Part shown: piece after piece, positions 6,289-12,611 of the stretch | How the letters are laid out: each line of letters opens with the position of its first letter | How positions within the stretch are numbered: the stretch's first letter is position 1 | Assembly (NCBI GenBank): GCA_900550815.1 | Contig: URTW01000042.1 | Coordinates: forward strand, 1-12,611 | From: an uncultured Collinsella sp. | GTDB lineage: Bacteria; Actinomycetota; Coriobacteriia; Coriobacteriales; Coriobacteriaceae | DNA: 12,611 nucleotides | Reading direction: 5' to 3' | The notes under the pieces: model-generated | Databases searched by the model: none | What the model saw: only the letters and a program-made list of their open reading frames with translations | What the model was told of the DNA's origin: nothing | Program-made: the position numbers and the translations under genes

Positions 6289-6310
6289 AATTACTCAGCA
6301 TATTTTGAAA

Positions 6311-6349
6311 GGTCCTTGTCTGATTCACGAGACAAGGACCCCTTATTTT
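6311..6349 (+). terminator. Intrinsic terminator of the parAB transcript
   Basis: GGTCCTTGTCT (6311-6321) and AGACAAGGACC (6330-6340) form a perfect 11-bp stem with an eight-base loop, followed by CCTTATTTT. The T-tract is imperfect but the stem is strong, and it is placed 31 bases after the last plus-strand stop. Confidence 0.8.
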
Positions 6350-6393
6350 GGCCATAAAACATGGGACAGTTAGCAGCTGATTCAAAATTAAGG

Positions 6394-6441
6394 TCAATAA
6401 ATGAAACGACCCCGCTTACATATTCTGCAACCGGGGTCGTT
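6394..6441 (-). terminator. Probable terminator for rlmN (minus strand)
   Basis: AACGACCCCG (6405-6414) and CGGGGTCGTT (6432-6441) form a perfect 10-bp stem with a 17-base loop. Read on the minus strand, the stem is followed by TTCATTTATTGA, a T-rich but broken tract. It begins 38 bases beyond the rlmN stop. The plus strand has no T-run after it, so it most likely serves rlmN. Confidence 0.6.
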
Positions 6442-6444
6442 CGA

Positions 6445-6460
6445 TGTTTCACATGAAACG
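6445..6460. promoter_or_regulatory. Degenerate parS-like site
   Basis: TGTTTCACATGAAACG matches the parS consensus at 14 of 16 positions, differing at positions 9 and 16. It lies in the rlmN 3' region between the rlmN stop and its terminator hairpin, about 2.15 kb from the main cluster. Degenerate parS sites occur near origins in other bacteria; binding here would probably be weak. Confidence 0.5.
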
Positions 6461-6478
6461 TTTTGGGGTGCGACTCCC

Positions 6479-7531
6479 CTATGCGTTCTTCTGAACCTTG
6501 AAGCGCTGCTTCAGCTGTCCGCAAGCGGCGTCAATATCGTTACCACGGGAGTTACGAATCGTGGTCTCGATGCCACGGGACTCAAGACGACGCTGAAGAT
6601 CCTCAACCTTATGAATCGGCGACGGCTTGAGCGGGCTACCCTCGATGTCGTTAAGCTGAATGAGGTTAACGTGGCACAGCGTTCCCTCGCAGAAGTCGCA
6701 GAGCGCCTGCATTTCGGGATTCGTATCGTTGACGCCTTCGATCATGGCATACTCATAGGTCGGGCGGCGGCCAGTCTTCTCGGTGTAGAGTTGAAGCACC
6801 TCGTGAAGGCGAAGTAGCGTGTACTTCTTAACACCGGGCATGAGCTTATTACGTGTCGACTGGATGGCGGAATGCAGGGAAACGGCAAGCGTGAATTGCT
6901 CGGGGATGTCGGTAAATTTGCGAATACCGGGAATAACGCCGCTGGTAGAGACGGTGAGGTGACGAGCGCCGATACCGATGCCATCGGGGTCGTTGAGGAT
7001 TCGCAGCGCCTTGAGAACCTCGTCGTAGTTGGCAAACGGCTCGCCCTGGCCCCTGAAGACGACGCTCGTGGCGCGCTCGCCAAAGTCGTTGGATACATGA
7101 AGTACCTGGTCGACGATCTCTTGAGCGGTCAGAGAGCGCTTGAGGCCGTTGAGACCGGTAGCGCAAAAGGCGCAGCCCATGCCACAGCCAGCCTGGGTGG
7201 AAACGCAGACGGAAAGCTTGTTACGACGGGGCATACCGACAGTCTCGACGGAAATGCCGTCGTGGTACTCGAGCAGATACTTGCGAGAGCCATCTTTGGA
7301 AACTTGCTTGGTGAGTTCAGTGGGCGTGTCAAAGGCAAAAGCCTCTTTAAGCTGCTCGCGGAAAGCCTTGGGAAGGTTGGTCATATCGTCAAACGAACAA
7401 ACGTTCTTCTCAAAGACCCATTCGATGAGCTGCTTCGCGCGGAACGCGGGCTGGCCAAGTTCGGCCACGAACTCGCGAATATCGTTTTGGCTCAAGTCGC
7501 GAATGTCCTGAGATTTAGTCCTGGGATTCAT
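6479..7531 (-). CDS. rlmN: Dual-specificity 23S rRNA/tRNA adenine-C2 methyltransferase RlmN (radical SAM)
   Basis: Encodes 350 residues. RlmN methylates C2 of A2503 in 23S rRNA and A37 in some tRNAs with a 4Fe-4S cluster and SAM. The radical-SAM motif CGMGCAFC gives C116, C120 and C123. The two accessory cysteines are also present: C109, seven residues before the first cluster cysteine as in the E. coli enzyme, and C337 near the end in DIDAACGQL, the position of the methyl-carrying cysteine. The N-terminal helical domain (1-90) fits. The ATG at 7531-7529 is preceded by AAAGG. It is divergent from ddl and alone on its strand. The absence of a truncation argues against Cfr; Cfr is a close relative but is normally mobile-element borne. 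Confidence 0.96.
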   Translation of the reverse strand: MNPRTKSQDIRDLSQNDIREFVAELGQPAFRAKQLIEWVFEKNVCSFDDMTNLPKAFREQLKEAFAFDTPTELTKQVSKDGSRKYLLEYHDGISVETVGMPRRNKLSVCVSTQAGCGMGCAFCATGLNGLKRSLTAQEIVDQVLHVSNDFGERATSVVFRGQGEPFANYDEVLKALRILNDPDGIGIGARHLTVSTSGVIPGIRKFTDIPEQFTLAVSLHSAIQSTRNKLMPGVKKYTLLRLHEVLQLYTEKTGRRPTYEYAMIEGVNDTNPEMQALCDFCEGTLCHVNLIQLNDIEGSPLKPSPIHKVEDLQRRLESRGIETTIRNSRGNDIDAACGQLKQRFKVQKNA

Positions 7532-7546
7532 GGAAGCCTTTCGATT

Positions 7547-7576
7547 TTGGGGAAACGTAGAGGGTATCGCTACAAT
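7547..7576 (+). promoter_or_regulatory. Possible promoter for ddl-dinG
   Basis: TACAAT (7571-7576) is a good -10 box, with TTGGGG (7547-7552) at an 18-base spacing as a poor -35 box. Transcription would start near 7583, about 34 bases before the ddl start. It lies in the 85-base gap between divergent rlmN and ddl. No convincing promoter for rlmN was found in the same gap. Confidence 0.4.
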
Positions 7577-7616
7577 ATGGTATCAGCTGCATAAATTATA
7601 GAGGAGGAGTCTGCCC

Positions 7617-8582
7617 ATGCCGGGTAAAAGCCTAGAGAACATGCACGTAGCGGTCTTGGCGGGCGGTCATTCCGCTGAGCGCGAGATCTCGCTCAATTCG
7701 GGAAAGAACGTCGTGGTTGCCTTGAAGGAGGCCGGCTACACTTCGGTGGAGCTGCTCGACACGGCTGCCGATGATTTTATGGTAACCATGGCGACCGGCG
7801 GCTTTGACGTGGCGTTTATCGCCATGCACGGTGCCGGCGGCGAGGATGGCGCCATGCAAGGCGCCATGGAGACCCTGGGTATCCCCTACACGGCCTCGGG
7901 CGTGCTTGCCAGCGCCTGCGGTGCCGACAAGGAGGTCTCTAAGCTCCTGTACGCCAAGGCGGGCATTCCCATTGCCCCCGGCCTTGCGCTCGAGGTGGGC
8001 GATGAAGTCGATATCGATCATATCGTCGAGGTTTGTGGCGAGCGCAGCTTTGTGAAGCCGGCCGTCAACGGTTCCAGCTATGGCATTTCCCTGGTTCATG
8101 AGCCCTCCGAGCTGCCCGCGGCAATTGCCAAGGCGTTTGAGTACGGCGACAAAGTGCTGGTCGAGAAGTGCATCGAGGGTACCGAGATCACCGTCGGCGT
8201 GTACGGCGAGGACGACGTGCGCGCCCTGCCGATTGTCGAGATTCGCAAGCCTGAGGACTGCGAGTTCTACGATCTGGACGTGAAGTATGTCGACCCTACG
8301 GACATCCATCGTATTCCGGCGCAGATTTCACCCGAGAATTACGCTCGCGCTCAGGAGCTTGCCTGTGCTGCTCACAAGGCCCTCGGTTGCCTGGGCATCT
8401 CGCGCAGCGATTTTATCGTGAGCGAGGACGGCCCCGTTATCCTCGAGACCAATACCATTCCCGGCATGACCGATACGTCGCTGTATCCGGATGAGATCCG
8501 CCACACCGACGACATGACGTTCCCGCAGGTCTGTGACAGCCTGATCCGTATGGGTCTTCGTCGAGCGGGCATTGCATGCTAA
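7617..8582 (+). CDS. ddl: D-alanine--D-alanine ligase
   Basis: Encodes 321 residues. Ddl joins two D-alanines with ATP in the cytoplasm to supply the D-Ala-D-Ala end of peptidoglycan precursors. Motifs: the N-terminal GGHSAEREISLNSG (16-29); HGAGGEDGAMQG (71-82); the ATP-grasp FVKPAVNGSSYGIS (145-158); SRSDF (262-266) with R263 and D265; and ETNTIPGMT (277-285) with E277 and N279, which bind metal and substrate. Y224 in VKYVDP appears to match the tyrosine typical of D-Ala-D-Ala rather than vancomycin-type D-Ala-D-Lac ligases (family knowledge, aligned by eye). AGGAGG (7602-7607) supports the ATG at 7617. The stop overlaps the next gene by seven bases. Confidence 0.96.
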   Translation: MPGKSLENMHVAVLAGGHSAEREISLNSGKNVVVALKEAGYTSVELLDTAADDFMVTMATGGFDVAFIAMHGAGGEDGAMQGAMETLGIPYTASGVLASACGADKEVSKLLYAKAGIPIAPGLALEVGDEVDIDHIVEVCGERSFVKPAVNGSSYGISLVHEPSELPAAIAKAFEYGDKVLVEKCIEGTEITVGVYGEDDVRALPIVEIRKPEDCEFYDLDVKYVDPTDIHRIPAQISPENYARAQELACAAHKALGCLGISRSDFIVSEDGPVILETNTIPGMTDTSLYPDEIRHTDDMTFPQVCDSLIRMGLRRAGIAC

Positions 8583-11470
8583 TCGAGGACGCGGTTTCGT
8601 CAGGAACGCCGCAGTTTGTCATCGACTCCTATGCCACTCTTGCCGAACGCGCCAAAACGCAGTCCTTCGGCCTTATCGAGGAAGATGTGATCGTCCTCGA
8701 TACCGAGACCACAGGTCTTTCGGTGCAGGACAACGAGCTGATCGAGATCTCGGCGGCCCGTCTTTCGGGCCGCGAGATCGTCGACCGCTTCGATACCTTC
8801 GTGCATCCCAAACAGCTGATTCCCGCCGAGATTACCGAGCTCACGAGCATTACAAATGCCGATGTGGCAGATGCCCCGTCGGCCGTTGAGGCCGTAGCCG
8901 CTCTCGCCGATTTTGTCGGTGGTTGCCCGGTGATCGCACATAACGCCACGTTCGACCGCTCGTTTATCGAGTCGGTCAAAGGCGGCGTCAACGTGAGCGA
9001 TATCTGGATCGATTCGCTGGCGCTGTCGCGCATCGCGCTTCCGCGCCTGGCCTCGCACAAGTTGTCTTTTATGGCCGATCTGTTTGGCTGTGACTCGGTA
9101 TCACACCGTGCCAATGCCGACGTCGACGCCCTGTGCGGCGTATGGCGCGTGTTGCTCGTGGCGCTCACCGACTTGCCTCAAGGCCTCATGGCGCGCCTAG
9201 CCGACATGCATCCGGATGTGCCTTGGTCCTATCGTCCTATCTTCTCATTCTTGGCAGGGCAGAACCCTGGTTCTATCTTCTCTCTCAGCGCCGCTCGTGC
9301 TGACGTTCTCAAGGCCGATCGCGCCGACGATCGGGTGGACGCCGACGAACTGCCGGTCCTCAAGATGCCGAGTCGTGAGGAGATTGAGGCAGACTATGCG
9401 CCAGGTGGCCTGGTCAATCGCATGTATCCCACCTACGAGCCGCGTGATGAGCAGATCGCGATGGCGCTCGAGGTCCGCGATGCGCTGGTCACGGGCACTC
9501 ATCGTGTAATTGAGGCGGGCACGGGCGTCGGCAAATCGATGGCCTATCTGGTGCCTTTTGCCGAGGCAGCACGCCGTAACAACATCACGGTTGGTATTGC
9601 GACCAAATCGAACAATCTTGCCGACCAACTCATGTACCATGAGCTACCAAAACTTGCCGAGCAACTGGACGGTGGCCTGTCATTTTGCGCTCTCAAGGGA
9701 TATGACCACTATCCGTGCCTGCGCAAGCTTGAGCGCATGAGCCGCAGCCAGGTCGAGATTACCACCAAGCGCGATCCGGCGGACACGCTCACGGCGGTCG
9801 CGGTCATTATGGCGTACGTCTGTCAATCAGCCGATGGCGACCTCGACTCGCTCGGCATTCGGTGGCGCAGCGTCAACCGCCCCGACTTTACGACGGCCTC
9901 GCGCGAGTGTGCTCGTCGCCTCTGCCCGTTTTTCCCTGATAAATGTTTGGTCCACGGCGCTCGCCGCCGTGCGGCGCATGCCGATGTGGTGGTCACCAAC
10001 CATTCCCTGCTGTTCCGCAATGTCGCGGCCGAGGGCAGAATTTTACCTCCGATTCGTCATTGGGTAATCGACGAGGCCCATTCCATCGAGCGCGAGGCGC
10101 GCCGTCAGTGGGCGCGCGTGGTGTCGGCGGACGAATCACGCGTTCTGTTTGAGCGCCTGGGTGGCTCGAGCGCCGGCGCGCTAAGCCAGGTTTCCCGTGA
10201 TTTGGCAACCTCCGAGGGCTCTACGCTCTATCTGGGCCTTACTGCCAAGGCGACGTCGACGGTTGCGCGCGCGAGCATGGCAATCGCCGACGTGTTCGAT
10301 GGCGTTCGCGAGCTCGGTCGCCGTGCCCGTGGGGGTTATGACAATGCCAATCTATGGATTGGCCCCGAGCTGCGCGAATCTGACGACTGGCATGATTTCT
10401 TACAGTCGGCCTACGCTGCCATCGACGTATTGGAACAGGCTGACAAGAGCGTCGACGCGCTGGTGCAAGCCGTCGCCGCCGACAAGCCCGAGGTTGTTGT
10501 CGACCTGGGTGATATTTCGCGCCGCCTGCACGAGCTGGCCGAGAACCTCAAACTCATCATTGACGGCACCGATGAACACTACGTGTATTCGCTGCAGGTC
10601 AATCGCAGGCTGCGTGCCGGCGGAGAGTCAATGACCGCAGAGCGCATCGACATTGGCGAGGCCTTGGCAACCGAGTGGCTGCCCGAGGTTCACACGGCTA
10701 TCTTTGCCTCGGCGACCATGACGGTGTCCAAAAGCTTTGAACACTTTAACCACGCGGTCGGCCTCGATCGCATCGGTGCTTCAACATCCTCGTCGCTGCA
10801 CTTGGACTCGAGCTACGACTTCGATTCGAACATGGCTGTAGTCGTTGCGGGCGATATCCCCGATCCGCGCGATCGTGAGAGCTATCTTACAGCGCTCGAG
10901 CGCGTGCTGGTCGACGCCCATCTTGCCATGGGCGGATCGGTGCTCACGCTGTTCACCAATCGGCGCGACATGGAAGACCTGTACGCCCGCGTTGAGCCTA
11001 AGATGGCCCGTGCGGGTCTGGAGCTCAACTGCCAGCAGCGCAACTCATCTCCTCGTCGCCTGCGCGACCGGTTTATCAACGAGCCGACCTCGTCGCTTTT
11101 TGCCCTTAAGGCCTTCTGGGAGGGATTCGACGCCAGCGGCGAGACGCTGCGCTGCGTCATCATTCCCAAGCTGCCGTTCTCGAGTCCCACGGACCCGCTC
11201 TCGTGCGAGCGCAACCTGCGCGAAGACCGCGCTTGGGCGCGCTATTCGCTGCCCGAGGCGGTGCTCGAGGTCAAGCAGGCGGCCGGCCGCCTTATCCGCT
11301 CGTCGACCGATTGCGGCGTGCTGATTCTGGCCGACCCGCGCCTGGTGACGAAGGGCTACGGAAAGAAGTTCTTAACGTCGCTGCCCACGAGCTCCTACCA
11401 GCGCATCGAATCGGCGCAGATCGGGCACTATCTGCAACTGTGGCGTGCACGCCACGAGCGGCGGCGCTAA
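8576..11470 (+). CDS. dinG: DnaQ-like exonuclease fused to DinG-family (XPD-like) helicase
   Basis: Encodes 964 residues, starting inside the end of ddl. Residues about 35-195 are a DEDDh 3'-5' exonuclease: DTETTGL with D42 and E44, AHNATFD with D127, and HRANADVDALC with H177 and D182. The helicase follows: Walker A AGTGVGKS (314-321), DEAH (499-502), and the C-terminal QAAGRLIRS motif VI. Four cysteines lie where the iron-sulphur cluster of E. coli DinG/XPD sits: C381, C445, C450 and C457 (C-x63-C-x4-C-x6-C). This suggests a 4Fe-4S 5'-3' helicase, whereas the Firmicute exonuclease-fused DinG proteins are generally described as cluster-free. All key exonuclease residues are present, so both activities look intact. 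Overlap with ddl implies co-translation, without an obvious functional link. Confidence 0.93.
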   Translation: MLIEDAVSSGTPQFVIDSYATLAERAKTQSFGLIEEDVIVLDTETTGLSVQDNELIEISAARLSGREIVDRFDTFVHPKQLIPAEITELTSITNADVADAPSAVEAVAALADFVGGCPVIAHNATFDRSFIESVKGGVNVSDIWIDSLALSRIALPRLASHKLSFMADLFGCDSVSHRANADVDALCGVWRVLLVALTDLPQGLMARLADMHPDVPWSYRPIFSFLAGQNPGSIFSLSAARADVLKADRADDRVDADELPVLKMPSREEIEADYAPGGLVNRMYPTYEPRDEQIAMALEVRDALVTGTHRVIEAGTGVGKSMAYLVPFAEAARRNNITVGIATKSNNLADQLMYHELPKLAEQLDGGLSFCALKGYDHYPCLRKLERMSRSQVEITTKRDPADTLTAVAVIMAYVCQSADGDLDSLGIRWRSVNRPDFTTASRECARRLCPFFPDKCLVHGARRRAAHADVVVTNHSLLFRNVAAEGRILPPIRHWVIDEAHSIEREARRQWARVVSADESRVLFERLGGSSAGALSQVSRDLATSEGSTLYLGLTAKATSTVARASMAIADVFDGVRELGRRARGGYDNANLWIGPELRESDDWHDFLQSAYAAIDVLEQADKSVDALVQAVAADKPEVVVDLGDISRRLHELAENLKLIIDGTDEHYVYSLQVNRRLRAGGESMTAERIDIGEALATEWLPEVHTAIFASATMTVSKSFEHFNHAVGLDRIGASTSSSLHLDSSYDFDSNMAVVVAGDIPDPRDRESYLTALERVLVDAHLAMGGSVLTLFTNRRDMEDLYARVEPKMARAGLELNCQQRNSSPRRLRDRFINEPTSSLFALKAFWEGFDASGETLRCVIIPKLPFSSPTDPLSCERNLREDRAWARYSLPEAVLEVKQAAGRLIRSSTDCGVLILADPRLVTKGYGKKFLTSLPTSSYQRIESAQIGHYLQLWRARHERRR

Positions 11471-12384
11471 AGCGGACAGACGAGGGTTTTTGCCATATCG
11501 CACAGACGCTTTGACAGGGCGGGGTCATCCAAGATGCGGATGGCTCCGCCCGCTGCGATTATCTGGCTCAGTAGCCAACGCTCGGAGCCGTAATGCACGG
11601 TTACCGTTGCCATGTCTGCCCCGCTGCGCTCGATTAGGGTGATGCCGGCCCAGTCCAGATACTCCGCCATATCGAATGGCATCAAGAGCTTTGCGCTACG
11701 CTGCGTCCGAGCAAGGGAATCGTGGAGGGATGTGACGTCCGGTGCATGAGGCACGACGGAGTCTTCCGTCAAGGCGAGTCCCTCGATTTTATCCATGCGA
11801 TAGGTGCGCTGCTCATCGACCGCGATGTCCCAGGCAATCAGGTATGTTTGGTCGCCGTTTGCCGTAATGCGCAAGGGGTCGACCAGACGCTCGCGTGGCC
11901 GTGCATCGTCCATCGAGCGATACGAGATGCGGCAGCGAACGCCGTCCTGAATGGCGCAGCTCAGCTGCTGCCAGTGCGATCCGTGGTTGACGGTGTCAAA
12001 GACGCGCTGGTTATAGCCAAGCTCTTCGGGTAGAAGGGCATGTCGAATCCGAGCTGCCGTCTGCGGCTCGATCCCCAACGATTCAAGTTCATGGTTGAGC
12101 ACAGCGCCCTCGGCGGCACTCAGGCGCAACGGTAGCACACGCCCGGCGTCACCGGTGAGGACCACACGCTCGCCGCGGCATTCGCAGATGATGCGCGCGC
12201 CCGATTCTCGGTCCGCGAGCGTCGAGACGATCTCGAGAATCTCGTCGAGCGATACCCCCGTGATGTCAAAGCGACTGCAAATCTCGGTTCGTGTCATGCC
12301 GCTCTCGCCGGCGGCGTAGAGGGCTTCCATGATGTCGATGGCGCGCGAGAGTCTCTGCTCGCTGGTGAGTTTACGCACGGGCAT
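11467..12384 (-). CDS. WYL-domain transcriptional regulator (PafC-like)
   Basis: Encodes 305 residues. The N-terminal part (about 8-60) is a divergent winged-helix region (SEQRLSRAIDIMEALYAAGESGMTRTEIC). Residues about 140-205 form a WYL domain: ISYRS at 153-157, RLVDPLRIT (166-174), TYLIAWD (180-186) in the position of the usual WYL signature, and RTYRMDKIEGL (193-203). A WCX-like C-terminal domain follows (about 232-305). WYL proteins of this type bind DNA and sense nucleic acid or ligands; in actinobacteria tandem PafB/PafC control DNA-damage genes. It overlaps the upstream WYL-type gene by 14 bases, so the pair was probably co-transcribed. Its stop overlaps the dinG stop (convergent, CTAA at 11467-11470), and no terminator separates the two. 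Confidence 0.88.
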   Translation of the reverse strand: MPVRKLTSEQRLSRAIDIMEALYAAGESGMTRTEICSRFDITGVSLDEILEIVSTLADRESGARIICECRGERVVLTGDAGRVLPLRLSAAEGAVLNHELESLGIEPQTAARIRHALLPEELGYNQRVFDTVNHGSHWQQLSCAIQDGVRCRISYRSMDDARPRERLVDPLRITANGDQTYLIAWDIAVDEQRTYRMDKIEGLALTEDSVVPHAPDVTSLHDSLARTQRSAKLLMPFDMAEYLDWAGITLIERSGADMATVTVHYGSERWLLSQIIAAGGAIRILDDPALSKRLCDMAKTLVCPL

Positions 12385-12611
12385 ACTCGTGCACCGTCCT
12401 TTCGATGAGGTGGTTCCACGCCTGCTTGAGCGATTTGGGGGCCATGGGCCTCATGCCGTCCATGGCGTGGGCCATGCAAAATGAGGCGGCGGCTTCAAGA
12501 TCGCGCACGTCAACGGTCCAGGTCCATCACGCATCGGTGTGCGCGCGTTGGCCTCGCCCGCGCGAGAGGCCGTTGATGATCTCGGTCAGCGTCTGAGGAC
12601 CGAGCGAGAAC
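12371..12611 (-). pseudogene. 3' part of an upstream WYL-type regulator gene, interrupted by an in-frame TGA, partial
   Basis: Read on the minus strand, the frame from 12610 to the TAA at 12373-12371 encodes a normal-looking C-terminal region: FSLGPQTLTEIINGLSRG..., then, after one TGA at 12529-12527, WTWTVDVRDLEAAASF and on to LIERTVHEYARA. Both sides of the TGA look like one continuous protein in the same frame, with the beta-helix pattern of WYL C-terminal (WCX) domains, so the TGA reads as a nonsense change (for example CGA to TGA) or a sequence error. The coding end overlaps the next WYL gene start by 14 bases, typical of a PafB-PafC style pair. The 5' part is beyond the window, so family assignment rests on context and about 80 residues. 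Confidence 0.6.

Noticed and set aside
6872..7594. 240-codon plus-strand frame opposite rlmN
   Set aside because: A shadow of a GC-rich gene; no ribosome binding site and no recognisable motif, while rlmN has all radical-SAM cysteines.
7632..8309. 225-codon minus-strand frame opposite ddl
   Set aside because: A mirror of ddl codon bias with no own motifs; ddl motifs are complete.
12294..12479. Short minus-strand frame as a gene between the WYL genes
   Set aside because: It is in a different frame from both the WYL gene and the regulator remnant, overlaps both, and its translation has no recognisable features.

Overview
The window looks like a replication-origin-proximal segment of a moderately GC-rich actinobacterium, most likely a member of the Coriobacteriia such as Collinsella (inferred from gene order, protein character and codon use; no database search was possible). 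The layout is the conserved block rpmH-rnpA-yidD-yidC-jag-rsmG-[parS x3]-parA-parB, which lies beside oriC in many bacteria. It is followed by rlmN on the opposite strand, then ddl and a DnaQ-DinG helicase fusion, then WYL-family regulators on the minus strand.

Region by region. 1-894 (minus): the first 298 residues of a GHKL-type ATPase with a Q/M/P-rich tail that runs off the left edge. 895-1239: a non-coding, AT-rich divergent region with phased A-tracts, a 14-bp direct repeat and DnaA-box-like nonamers (candidate origin or regulatory region), plus a strong promoter for rpmH. 1240-3368: rpmH, rnpA, yidD, yidC and jag, closely packed and closed by a good intrinsic terminator at 3387-3418. 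3465-6279: rsmG, three perfect parS palindromes at an exact 39-bp pitch, parA, parB and a small membrane-anchored protein, closed by a terminator. 6280-6478: an intergenic region with two hairpins and one degenerate parS. 6479-7531 (minus): rlmN. 7617-11470: ddl overlapping a 964-residue DnaQ/DinG fusion. 11467-12384 (minus): a WYL regulator, tail to tail with dinG. 12371-12611 (minus): the 3' end of a second regulator-like gene, broken by an in-frame TGA.

The genes cover ribosome and RNase P production (rpmH, rnpA), membrane protein insertion (yidD, yidC), RNA binding (jag), rRNA methylation (rsmG, rlmN), origin segregation (parA, parB, parS), peptidoglycan precursor synthesis (ddl) and DNA repair or helicase activity (dinG). 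I see no tRNA, rRNA, CRISPR array, insertion sequence or prophage. The least ordinary features are the GHKL ATPase beside the presumed origin, the phased repeats next to it, the evenly spaced parS triplet, the small protein overlapping parB, and the interrupted WYL-type gene at the right edge.
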